64,000 nucleotides of DNA from Juglans regia (taxonomy: Eukaryota > Streptophyta > Magnoliopsida > Fagales > Juglandaceae), in assembly GCF_001411555.2 (NCBI RefSeq), contig NC_049915.1, positions 20,121,424 through 20,185,423 of the forward strand, written 5' to 3'. The notes beneath the pieces are model-generated. The model saw nothing but the letters and a program-made list of their open reading frames with translations. It made no database searches and was not told the origin of the DNA. Position numbers and translations under genes: made by a program. Positions 48,491 to 60,900 of the stretch are shown in pieces. How positions within the stretch are numbered: position 1 is the stretch's first letter; each line of letters begins with the position of its first letter.

Positions 48491-49096
48491 TCTCCTCCAA
48501 TTTAGCGAAGACATAATTCCAACTTATCAATTATCATGGAATGGAAAAGGATGTTAGAGGAACTAGCCGTAAGTTGTACAACCCCATCTCTACTTTCTGC
48601 AATAGTATGCCCCTAGACGGGTTTGTGCCATTGCTCCGGAGATGAAGATTTCCAAGGATTTTATGCTAGTAGTTTTTACCTGTCAATTTTATAGATTATG
48701 GGAAGTGTCACAGCCCAAGGAAGAAGCTGAGCTTTGGGCAAGAAGGTCATAGGTCATGGGCCAACATTTATTTTCCTATTATGTTATTAGTATTTATTTA
48801 TTTATTTATTTTGAGTTGTAATAGATATTGAGCCTCAGCTCGTAACATTTGAACCCTTTCCATCTAATTTTCCTATAATCTAACTAGGCCCATTATGGAA
48901 CATCACTATGTAATGAGCATTCCCTGCTCAGATGCAATCTATCGAAATTGCACTAGAAACTTATGCTTCATTCTCTATCTTTCTTTCTCTTCTTTGATGG
49001 AGTTGCTCCCCTCGAATTGAGCTATCCTAGAGTATTTTTATCAAATACCTGAGGAGTGTTACAGAAAGATTGCAAGTTTTAGAAGATACTGACATA
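48491..49096. other. Intergenic DNA
   Basis: No recognisable feature. A TTTA-type tandem near 48,791-48,808 is the only simple repeat. It ends at the CACTA left terminus. Confidence 0.55.
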
Positions 49097-52000
49097 CACT
49101 ACAACAAATCTTATTTTTTCCCAGGAGGGACTGTGGTCGAAAAAAGTGTAGACTTCATGGGAAATTGTATGTTTCCCACCAATTTGTATTGTGGGAGACT
49201 CGTGGAATAAAACTGGTGGAGAAAAATTCTTTTTCCACCAAATTCTGATTTCATGGGAAAAACCATCATTTTTGCCACGACATGAACGGTGGATAAAACA
49301 TTTTAATTTCGTAGCAACTAAGTTCACTAACATCAACTCGTGGTCAGTAATAATGTCTTTATCCATGGAAGAAGTTTGTGGAAAATCAAGTATATCCATA
49401 AATTCCCTTCGTGGCAAAAAATGTATCTTTTAAGTTTTACCCACCAATTCGATCATGGCGAAAAATTATTATGGATGATCAGTTCTATTGGAAATAAGCA
49501 ATTCCCACCACAATTGTCTCGTATAATATGGTGAGAAAAAAACTCTTCACATTTCCCATGGGAAGAGGTTGTGGCAAAAAGTGTTTGCCCATAACATATT
49601 ATGCAAAAAGTGTTTTCCATAGAATACTTATTTACGAAGAACTATTATAGCGGGAAATAATCACTTCCCACAAATAACAAAGTATTTGCCACGAGTTGTA
49701 TTTGCGGCAAATACTAAGAAATTTCAGAAAAAAAAAATAAAAAAAGAAAAATATAATGCTTTTGGAGACTCAAGTCTTCGCATTCCTAGTAAAGTCGATG
49801 CAGGTTTGGCAGCTGCAATCAGAGAAACGACAGATTTCACATCCAAAACAGACACAAGAAGTGCAGCCCTTGCATGTTGGAGAACGCATGCAGCCCCTGT
49901 ACACTCTGCGACTCCCTCGCTCTTCGTCATCATCACATGTAATTCTGAATACAGAAAATCGTTGTTTCACATGAGTAACTATGAAACTCAACCAAAGACA
50001 CTAACATAAGACTTAAATGCCTACTAAAATCACCAGTGTGCATACAAAGATGGATACATAAATATTCTTGTACATGAAAAAAGATATACAGGAATGCGTA
50101 GTGATTTTGGTACGTGAGCCTTGTCCATTGCATTTTGAATAACGAGGCCTCGAAGATATATTATTGGCAGTGTCCCACTAATATCTTTGCAAGGCTTCCC
50201 AATTTTAAATGTGATGGGTCATCCAGTGCAAGATAGCTGGCATATAAAAGTACATCACTCATAGTTGCCAATTCCCTTGATATCTCTCTCTTTCTAGTCC
50301 TCGATAACTTTCTAGTTCTTCAATGCAAAAGGTCCACTCAGAATCCTGATGGCTGTTGCTGCACTCCTTCGATTGATACCTTAGACAATCCTATCCATTT
50401 TTAATTATCTTATCTGTCAAGGCTCAACAAGCACCATACTGGCATTGACACATACCGGCATTCAATAGTGTTTCAAAGTTCAAACACGAGCAAACATCTT
50501 TGTAGCATTAGAAAGACAATGAGAAATTAGCTGATAATTAGTTATTAAAGAGTAAATAAAAAGCCAAGCAAAGTTCCTGGAGCTAGGGAGCATGGAAAAC
50601 ACTACATACTAAGTTGAGTATGACAGTCTTCAATTTTTACATATCCGTATATTATGATAAAGCGTTTGTGGCTTGAAGTGCTTGAAAGGTGGAGACCATT
50701 TTTTTCAATCACAATCTTAGAGTGAGAAGTTGAAACCAGAAACATATAAAAAGCTCCTCTTAAATTATGCCAATGCAGAAAGATTCCACTCAAAGGTCCA
50801 AGATAGGTTTACCTTCAGTCTAAGTGAATACAGAGGATCATTTGCATTCCATCTAGAGGCCATAATGGTATAAAAGAGCTAAGCTACCTTTTATTCTCAA
50901 CTCAGAGAGCCAAAATCAACATTTTACATGTATAAGAAATTCTTCCGTATCCTATATATGAAACTGTGGAAGCTTACAGAGGTTTTCCCCAATTCCCTCA
51001 CAGGAACAAAAATTACCTTGTGAAATTTACTTCAGGCTTCATTTGACATACTAACAACATCTTCAAGATTTTAATGATTACTATGAAAATGAAACACCAT
51101 GGCTGAGGTCCAGACCTAACCAGACCAGGGTCCCCCAAATCTATTAAACAAACTTGCATCTTGAAAAATCAATTTAGGGATAAATCAGAACCTTCCAGGT
51201 CACTTACAATCTTTGTAACAAAGCACAAAGGTATCCTATGTGGAAAAGACAAATCTACAGTAAAAGTAGAGATAAAGAAATAAACAGGCCAGCACATTGA
51301 ATGAGCATAATGCAAGCCATTAGAAAAAGATTTATCTGATTGAAAATAAGAAAACTGCAATCATTTCAGTCTTGATATGCACTGACACATTTCTAGATAC
51401 CAATTCTCTAGGATAAAACGGTAAACATAAGCAGCATGTTACTGAATGGTTGTATTCAAGAAGTCTGCTTCTTTGTAAAAGCTATCCTTTGATTTTAGAC
51501 TTACCCCAAAACATCAACATATCCCACGCCACTTTAATACTTCCATCAGAAAGTTCTAAATATCCTTGAGAAGTATCTTACGCTCAAAGCAATTTGACAA
51601 TGATAATGGGAGGTAATTTATGATTCTCCCAAAGAATTTTCATCAATCTAGATCAAGAAACTCCTATTCTTCAAAAGATTTTAGCATCAGATAAAAAGCT
51701 TAGTAGTAAAACAATAGGACAAATACAGCAAGGGACAATAAAGAATTTTCATGTACAGAAAACTTAAAACAAAAACTTCCCTACCATTCTCCATTGGAAA
51801 GAAATGTTAGACCTTCAGGGGACACAAAAGTTAAGGTTTCTCCGATAATTGCATAAGAACAACAAATGAAAAAAATAAGATTTTAGAATGTAATAATCAA
51901 ACAATGCTTGATTACAATAGCAAACGTAGTTTCTATGAATATTTCCATGAATATTTCCATGAAAACCAGAAGAGTTATAAATATTGATCACACACCTTCA

Positions 52001-52389
52001 TAGAAGCCTCTCAGTATTCGTATGTATAATCTGCTAAATATATTGTGTGCGCCATGCTTGGACAGTGCAGTGCAAAAGCCATAGAATCTCGAACCGAAAG
52101 TAATACTTGAGGAGTGGTGACAGGGCTATCGCCCATCCTCTAGATATATAAGAGCTATTTTCAAAGTGAATGAGATAAATCTCATTTAGGTGAAGATAAT
52201 AAAACAGTAAAGAATCAAAGGCATGTGCACACACATCATAGGAGGAATGAGGAGACACAGTGCATCCAGGGTCAAAGGGATCTTCAGACCCACAACAATG
52301 CCAGTATTAACAACTTTGCCCGGAGTTGGGAGTATCCTTTAATAAAACCACATCACAATGAATACTTCCATACCTATAATTCTCTGTTT

Positions 52390-52950
52390 CGGCAAAGGTA
52401 GGATTTTTACCATTCTTAAGGGCTGGACAACGAAGGAGGCGTGCGGGAGGTGCTGCTGCGTCCATGGGTTGCTCGTGGTGGTGCTACGTCTTGGCTGGAG
52501 GCGGCGATGGTGGCTCACGGCGGTGGGGAAGGCCAATATAATCAGAAAACGGTGGGGGTGTGCGGTGGAGACCAGCGAAAGAGACCATGCGAAAAAGAGA
52601 GATGTGGGAGCTAGGGTGGAGCGACGGTTGGAGACTGGCGGAACCATAGGACGGCTGAGGGTGGTGATGGCCATGGCTGGAGACGGCAAAAGTGCACAGA
52701 TCTGCTAGGATCCGAGACGGAGAGGGAAGAGAGAGAATCGACAAGAGGGTGAGGGGCTGCAGGGGAAGACCCACGATGGCTCGACGGCAAGGGGAGCCGT
52801 TCGCAGAGGCACAGCAAGGAGGAGAGGCTAGACAGTCCCAGGGAGAGAGAGAGAGAGAGAGAGAAGAGAGGCTCAGAGTATCACACGGGTGTTTTTGGGG
52901 GGAGGCGGGAGAAAAGGGAGGGAGGAGAAAGGAGCGGGGGATTTAATTTT
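52390..52950. other. GC-rich block inside the CACTA element
   Basis: About 560 bp much richer in G and C than the surroundings, with GGC/GCGG triplets and a GA repeat (52,841-52,863). Open frames overlap on both strands, but none resembles a known protein. It may be the element's own promoter or leader region or a captured host fragment. Confidence 0.5.
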
Positions 52951-53160
52951 ATTAGTATTTGCGGTGGGTTATTATCGTCGAAAAAGTTTATAACACCGCC
53001 GCAAATACTAATAACATGAATTAAAATGCTTAGTATAATTGTGGCGGACCGGCGTCGCCGCAAAAAGATCAAAATTCTCGTAAAAAAAAAAACTAATAAC
53101 CCATGACCAAAAAAATTCGTGTATTAATTTTTTGCGGCGAGATAATGTCGCCGCAAAAAA
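52951..53160. repeat. CACTA subterminal hairpins
   Basis: A stem at 52,951-53,012 (ATTAGTATTTGCGGTG with its complement) and another at 53,129-53,160 (TTTTTGCGGCGA / TCGCCGCAAAAA, perfect 12-bp arms). The second closely matches the hairpin at 6,955-6,985. Confidence 0.88.
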
Positions 53161-53406
53161 CTATTAACCTTGTGGCCAAAACTTATAACCCACGAAAGGG
53201 ACATATTTTTGTTAAATTTATTTCCGGCGACTTATAATCGCCGCAAGAAACTTTTATTTCGTGGCAAAAAGTCGTTTTCCCACAAAGTTATACTCACCAA
53301 TGTGATCTCGTAGCAAAAGACTAGTATTTTTTTCCACGACCAATTTTCGTGTCATAAACCTACTCTTTGCCACGATCATTTGTCTTGGAAATGAGAAATT
53401 TACAAT

Positions 53407-53945
53407 GAGAAATGCTATATCTCCCGCTGGGAGCTCCCGCTGGAGATTAGTCTATTTTTTATGTGTTTTTTTTTTTAAATTATTTTTTATATAGATTTTT
53501 TTAATAATTTTAAATAATTTTTAAAAATAAAAAAAAATTAAAATATTATTAAAAAATACTTTCTTAATCACGAAGTAAAATAAAAAAATCATATTTTATG
53601 ATTTTTTATTTTACTTCGTGATTAAGAAAGTATATTTTAATGAATTTTTTTTTACTTTCTAATTAAGGAAGTATTTTTAATGATGTTCTAAATTTATTTT
53701 ATTTTTTTAAAAATATTTTTTATAATTTTTTATTTTACTTCATGATTAAGAAAGTATTTTTTAATATATATTTTTTTACTTTCTGATTAAGAAAACATTT
53801 TCTAAATAATGTTTTAAATTTATTTTATTTTTTTAAAATATTTTAAAATAATAAAAGATCTATATAAAAAATTACTTATATAAAACACATATAAAATAAC
53901 ACTACACCCCAGCGGGAGCTCCCAGCGGGGGCTGTAGCATCATCC
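53407..53945. mobile_element. Mutator-type MITE with perfect 9-bp TSD
   Basis: 539 bp bounded by ATTTACAAT at 53,398-53,406 and 53,946-53,954. The inverted ends share CCCGCTGGGAGCTCCCGCTGG and start GAGAAATGCTA / GGATGATGCTA. The interior is AT-rich and itself partly palindromic, with repeated ACTTCGTGATTAAGAAAGTA-like words. Non-coding. It resembles the 24,013-24,185 MITE in its GAGAAAT start. Confidence 0.92.
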
Positions 53946-53954
53946 ATTTACAAT

Positions 53955-54909
53955 ATAAAATATCCAGCAGTTGGTGTTGGCCATGATGAATGCAATGAAC
54001 CATATGATAAGTCCAAGAATGCAGATTATTTTTGTCTTTCCTTTTTCTTTATGAAAAAAGAAACAGATATTTGTACTAGCATAACATGTGGTAATCCAGA
54101 CACTGCAACCTAAAAAAGATATTATAGGTAGATCTAAAGATAATGATGAATCCTTCTTTTTTATCCAGAGACTTAAGGTTTACGAATCCCAAACATTGCA
54201 TCACTTACCCGAAAGGGGAAAAATGCCTTTTGCTTGATATTAGTATAGTGATTTGGTCCATTGCTTAAACAGGGTGCTAATAACTTGATTGCATTATTTA
54301 TTTTGTTCTTGATCAGTAGAGTTCTGATTTAGACAAACATCTCTATTTACTAAGGATCAAAGAAAAAATAATAACACATCTTAAATTTCCTGACATCTTA
54401 CAACAATCATCCCTTACATTGAGTAGCATATTTTTAACTCATAAACTGGAACAAATTGGTAGACTTGAGAATGTCCACGGAGATGCAACAAGAAATAAAA
54501 ACAAAAGATCTCCAAGCAGATATAAATGTTGCTTTCCATCAGCAGAATGAATAATCCAGTATAATGCCTGCTGAAAATAATCAAGAGGTGTCAATCTTGG
54601 GCTAATCTTTCTTTATGGGATTTCTCAGGTCTGGGGTTGTCCTCCTTGGAGTCATAAATGAAAAGGCCAGTAAAGGACAAGATTTGGTGTATGTCACCGT
54701 TTTAAGTAAATTTACAATGCAATCATATTAGAGAAAACCAGCAGACAAATTGCAATCAGCTTAACTTCAATATGACCTATTGCTGAAAAAGTTATCAAAC
54801 CGTAAATCTTGACGTCCCAAGAATCTCTTGAAGAAACTGAGGTTGAATCCAAACCAAATTTAGCTACAAAAGCAAACATCCAAAGATCATCCCTGCCTCA
54901 GCACTAAGC
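53955..54909. other. 3' flank of the kinase-like gene
   Basis: Probably 3' UTR (from 54,909 leftwards on the minus strand), then intergenic DNA. No other gene is supported. Confidence 0.55.
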
Positions 54910-57900
54910 TTAAGTACCACCTCCAGTGGTTCCTGAGGACTCAGCAACATCCTCTAGTCTCAATGTTATGGCTACTGCTTCAATCATCTTACCTCTATCA
55001 TCTGAGCCATCCACAGCTCTATTCAATCTTTTTAACCATATATCATAGTCAAGTGGGTATGGGGTTCCACAAAGACTATCAACATAATCCGCAAATGCCT
55101 TCAGGAGAGCTGAAACCTCACCAAGCTTCTGCTGAATCAAACGCATTGACCAGCTTCTTTCCCTCCATTGCAGAGCAGATTCAATAGAATCCTGCTGTTC
55201 TATACTTCCCCCACAAATAAAAAAGAGGAGATAAACCAGGCTTTCAGCATCAGATGCTGGACAAAGTTTCCCATGCTGAAGGGCGTGAGATGATGAGAAT
55301 TGTAAATTTATTGCTGGGCTGTCCCTGTCTTCTAGAACTGCACGTCCCCATGATATTGGTACATACAAAAAACTGTTTCTTGCATCTTTCATGTCAACAA
55401 GAATTATGTTTTCTGGACAAATATCACCATGTTGGACGCTGGTCATAGCTGCGCTTCTTAGAGCAGCTAAGCAGTCTCGGCAGCAGCGGATTGCTTCCTC
55501 GGAGGAGAATGGGCCAACCCGAGCAATAACAGATGAAAGTGGCTCACCAACTGGAGATGTCACAAGTATTGGAGTCCCGCACCATGGGTGATCACATCGC
55601 CCTCCTGGGCTCTGCTTCATACAGGGACCAGAATGCAAAATGCGGCCAGAGGCAATTATATCAGGCAAATATTTGCTTGAAATTCCCCGTTGCTTCAAAA
55701 TATTTAGTACTTTTGTTTGCCTCTGTACACTGTACCACAGACTCATATCCTCCCAAGATGGCTCAAGTCTGGATGGATGGGCACCTACATATAAACACAA
55801 CAACTTCGTTGGATAATCAAGAGAAACAGCGCTGTATAGAAAATTGTTCCCTACTACAAGAGACTCCTGTATTTGGAAACTTTTCTGCCCCTGCCGTTGA
55901 TCATCCAAAAGCAATATCTCACCCTTCTTAAGCTTCAAACGCAATGCCTGCTTTCTGAGAAATGAATTATCATTCTGGTCAAGTTCAACAATCTCTCCAT
56001 GTTGGTGACCAGCCTGTTGGAAGGGAACCAATGCAGATTGATTCTCAACAAGGCAACACTCCATCCTACGCTTCTGAAGGCGGAGGCTATGATCTGCGGC
56101 CAATGAGGCTATCGACTTTCTTGGTGGTCCATTCCACTGGACTATGGTGTAAAAAGTTGCCAAAAGTACTTGCAGGGTACCCAGGTCTCCCCAATTCGCA
56201 TTCCCTAATTTGTTCCACATCAGATCCACTGAGGAAACACTAACTTGAGCGTGGGCTTTCATCCATTCAGCCATGGCCTGGTATGGGTTAGATGAGTTTA
56301 AATCGAGTTTGCTGAGATCACCACCAAATTTTACCACCCCTCCATATCTAGAGTCTAGAACCAGAAGGAAAACAGAATCACTGCTGACAGTACTGATCTT
56401 GCTCAAACTCCTAGAAACAAGTATATGAAAACCATAAAATAGAGCTTCACAAATTGTGCCAGCAGAAATTTTCAACTCATTTTCTGACAATATATCTCGC
56501 TTAAATAATACAAACTCCATCACTTGGTCCCAGTGAAGTTGCAACTCACCCCGAGGTTTCGACAACAAAGCTACACCACATAGCTCTTTAAGCCTTCCTC
56601 TTGATATTGACTTTTCTACACTATAAAACTTAGATCCAGGATGTCGGGGACAAGATACAAAGAATGGAAATGGCCCAGTTCTATGCCAAAAAGTACGCCA
56701 CAAGCCATTTGCCACAACATGAAGGAAGTCTTCTAGTGCAAGATACTCATCTTCTTTAAGCTCATCAGCTAGTAGAGAACGTGAGCAGGGCATACGGTAC
56801 AACTGCTGAAATAGCACCCCCTCCAATGCTAAATCAAGCTTGTGCAATTCATCAACCAGAAAGGGAGAACTGAAATGCTGCTCCTCGTTGGCTAAATCTG
56901 CACATGAATTCTCTAGAACCCAATCCTCAAGACTCTGTGTGAAACGTTCCAGGTTGGTGAGTTTCCTTCCATATTCCTTTAGCCCTTTGAACAATTTTCT
57001 GGAAGTAGAAAAGAACTTGCTTGAAGCTGAAGTTCCAGAAAGACTGTGAGCAGAGATAGCTGCATCCCATAATCGCCCATGCATTAGTCATTTCTATTAG
57101 ATGCATTTCTTAGAGCAGTAACAGAGAAAAGTGATGTTTTCATAAGCGAGCTTTTCTTCATAAGTGAGAAAATTGATGTTAGAACCAAAAAATCAATACT
57201 AATGACATAAGTAGATAAGGAATTATCATAAAAACTTCAAAACCTGGGGAGTTTTTGTGGTAGTATCATTGCAACATAACAGGAATACAAGTTAATATCT
57301 AAGTCACACTATAGAAATTTAAAATAGACAAATTTTCTTCCCAGAAAGAAGACAGGCATGGGAAATGAAGAGAAATTTTGAGAGGACCATTATGCCCTTG
57401 TAGGAATGTGCTTGTGTCTGTATGTGGATGTGTCCCAGTGCTTGTGTTGTGTTAACAGATGGCTTCCTCATCTTTCTGTAATTTTATACCTTGTTTGCAT
57501 GAACTCTAACTTCTCGTGATTGCTTAACTTTGCACATTTCAATTTGGCACTCGTGAATCTCAAATAACTCACTTCCCAATAATCTTTCATTATTATCATT
57601 TTGTTTTGAACATGTCAATTCCCAGCTGCACATCAGTTTTAAACCAGAGGATGGAATGTATTGTAGTTAACTTACGATATTCCCTTCACTAATTATAGAA
57701 CAACAAGAAAGTATGTCTCCATCAAAGGTAAACCATCACATCAATTGCTCTCCAAGGAAAAAGCCCACTCCAACACACTGCAACACCTAATAACAAACTT
57801 CTGACTCTACATTTTCCAACACATCACCTCCATTCCATCAAGTGGATGTTCCGTCTAAAACCATATTCTCACCCAATATCCTACTTGTACGTCAATCCTA

Positions 57901-60900
57901 AGTCTAACTTTTAAATAGTAGAACTTAAGATGTTTAAACAATGACAAAATAACATATCAACAATTATGGTATGGGACAATCATCTTAATCCATAAGTTGA
58001 AATCAACCAATAGCACAACATCTCATATGAGATAAAATGGACAAAGCCGAGTACAAACTAATTTTCATATTTTTTTTAAGTAGCTAACTACTGATTAATT
58101 AACAGGAAAAGGATACAAAGTAAGCCAGTATTGCAAACCAGAGTTAGACTTCCTGAAACTTCCATCCAAGCTTTGCCCAAGAGATAAGTCCATATCATCG
58201 TGAGAAAAACCTGAGCCAGAATATTGGTATAATGTGCATAAAACTCAAGTTTGAAATATGTTATATAAATGAAGTTCAGGCTGACTAAACAATTCATTAT
58301 CCCTTAGATTTAGCAAAGGCAGATGTGAACTTGAAACTCCAATAAAAAACAGCATTTAAGTGAAGAATAGAACACAAAAAACATCTCAAAAACAAGATAT
58401 TCAGTGATTTTATATTTTAACTGGTCAAAAGAAGTGAAAACAACAAAAAATATATTGCAGCTCTAGGCAACACAGATGCTTGAAGATCAATATATGAGGC
58501 TTAAAAACAAAATACAAAAACTATATGGTTAAACAAAACATTTAGGCTAAGCTTTAAGCTTAGTAATTGGTAGCTCTTGCAGTAGCATTGCATTCTATTG
58601 TCACTAGAGTAACAATATTTGATTAAACGTGTTGGTTATGTTCCCTGCCAATTGCCAAATTAGTAGAATTTGGGTTTAAGAATAATGCTGAACTTAACCC
58701 TGTATTAGTCAATCTAGATTCACATTCAAGTATCAAGAAAATGATCAACCTCTTTGATGCGCTTATCCCCTGTTGTTAATTAGATATTCACGTGTCATCA
58801 CAATAGAAAAGAGAATCAGAACTGAGGCAAAAAGAAAGACAAACTGGATGAAAGCATGTCCAATCTGGATCATATTATTAAATTTCTATGTTCTTTAACT
58901 CTAAAATTATACAAGCTTCTTATTGTTTTGCTTCAATATGATGATTGGATAGAGAAAGTTTCCATGGCCAAAACGTATATGTAATTCAACTTTAAGAAGA
59001 GCGAAAAATGAAGCAAACCATGGAAGAACTTCAAAACAGGCAAAATGTTGCCTTTGGATGTAGATTGTTGATAATTATTGGGAACTAACATCATAATATT
59101 TGAGAAAAGCTAGATGTCTAAGGGATTCCCAAACTTGAAAAATTAGAATTTTTTTATACATGTAAGAGTTGTGTACATCACTGAAATTGTAAAACTACTT
59201 TTAGGCCTGGTTTGTTTAGTGAAATTATCTCATCTCATCTCATCTAATCATTACAACTTTCCCAAACTTCCAAACAAAATACAATAAACAATTCAACTTT
59301 TTCAAATCCCAAAACAAAAATAATATTAAAAAATTATATGCTAACAATATTTTATTCAACTTCATCCCATCTCATCTCAACTCACTATCCAAATCAGGGC
59401 TTAATGTAAAGTAAATCTAAGATATCATATGAAGCCATGTCATTTTGTAGATTTATTTTTGTGGGATCTCTTTATGGCTAAAGCATTTCTCATATCTATA
59501 ACCTTGTAAGAAAGCATCTAGATACTTTTCAAAGGGACCAAAGTTTAGTTGATTTGAGATTGCCCTTGAAGTGGACCAAATTCAAAAGCCTCCATAACAT
59601 CAGTAGAGCTCCAAATGACAAAAATAGTGACCCAAACTTTCTGTTCAAATTGTTTTCAATAATGGAATCATTCATCGAATGAGCAGTGGTATAAAGACTT
59701 GTCCAACAACCACAATCTAGAGTAAAATTGGAAGGCAATTAAAAAAATCACAACAAAGGCTTCCAAGGGAACTTGTCAAATCATTAAGAACTTGGAACAT
59801 AGAAAGCAACATAAAGGCATGCATGTAACATTAGATGATAGAAATCAGTACTGACCAGATATGAAATTCTTGAAACTTCCATCCACAAGCTGTTCTAGGT
59901 GGAAATCATTTTGTTGAGAACCTGAGTCAAGTTAATTGTAAAGGTTGTAATAATAATCCATGACATGATCTAAAATTCAGAAATATATCAACATTCTAAA
60001 TGAAGAGATACCATATATGGCAGGATAAACTAGAAAAATAATTTCTCTGATCTACATGCAATACTAATGTAAGAATCAAAGGTCAAATATTGCCCTCGGT
60101 TAATCCTAAGTGGTAAAGGCCTTGGTCTTGGAGTATCACTCCCTTCAAGGTCCAAGATTCGACACCTCATGGGTGCAAACAATCTTTTGGGGCCACACCC
60201 CCTTGTGAAAAGCCAGCGATTCAACCAGTTTCGTGTAGGGAAACTTCCGAGCGTGCAGTGCACGGGACCGAGGTTTACTCTGCAGGGGTGGGTCCAAAGA
60301 GCCTTGCTTTTGAGAGGTTCCCCAACATCAAAAAAAATATATTGTCCTCATTTCACGCAAGAGCCAAAAAAGAGAAAACAACAAACTTGAATAAGCTGAT
60401 ATGGATCTGCATGATGGAAATATCCAATCACCATGGCAGCTAAATTTCAGAGCAGCTCTAATGATTGCAAGCATGAGCTTCTGATTAGCATGGCTTTATA
60501 TAGATTTTGCTTTGGGGTGTATACTATTGGGTAGACTTCAACTAAAAATTGAGGGGACGCCCTAGAGTGGAGACGGGGTAGCACGTGGCCACCTTGCTAG
60601 GGTCTAGGACCCTAGGTGGAGAGGGGACCAATAAAGTGGAAACCACCATCCCGCAAGGGTGGAAGGTACCTGTGATACCCCATATGATAAGTGAGGGTAG
60701 GTGGTGTATGAATCCCACATTGTTTGGGAAGGAGAAGTTCTTACTCTTGATAAGGTTTCAATGGGGCTCCAATTATATCATTGACTAATCCTTTTGGAGT
60801 ATAGCCATGTGGTTTTGGCCTTCTATTGGGGCATTAGAAATAGTATCAAAGCTTATCTCAACCAAAAATGTGGGACTTGAGTCGTGTCACCTACGATGGA

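Larger units (their letters stand above)
49097..53397. mobile_element. Second CACTA-type element, apparently non-autonomous
   Basis: The left end is CACTACAACAAATC at 49,097. Subterminal repeats of the TTCCCA/TGGGAA, CGTGG and GCCACGA type run to about 49,700. The right side (52,950-53,390) carries GCGGCGA/TCGCCGC hairpins and CGTGGCAAAA words like those in the first CACTA element. The right terminus is worn: the reverse complement near 53,390 reads ATTGTAAATTTCTCATTTCC, only loosely like the left end, and a MITE has inserted there. No transposase is recognisable inside. Within it are an unidentified coding-like stretch (50,110-50,400) and a GC-rich block (52,390-52,950). Confidence 0.7.

Noticed and set aside
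49686..50009. Open frames just inside the second CACTA element
   Set aside because: Overlapping frames exist on both strands with no recognisable domain. Part of this is subterminal repeat.
52339..52946. Arg/Pro/Ser-rich open frames on both strands of the GC-rich block
   Set aside because: GC-rich DNA opens frames in all directions. None matches a known family, so none is called as a gene.
59204..59400. CATCTCATCT repeats considered as a microsatellite
   Set aside because: They are part of a MITE with inverted ends and a TTA duplication, which explains them better.
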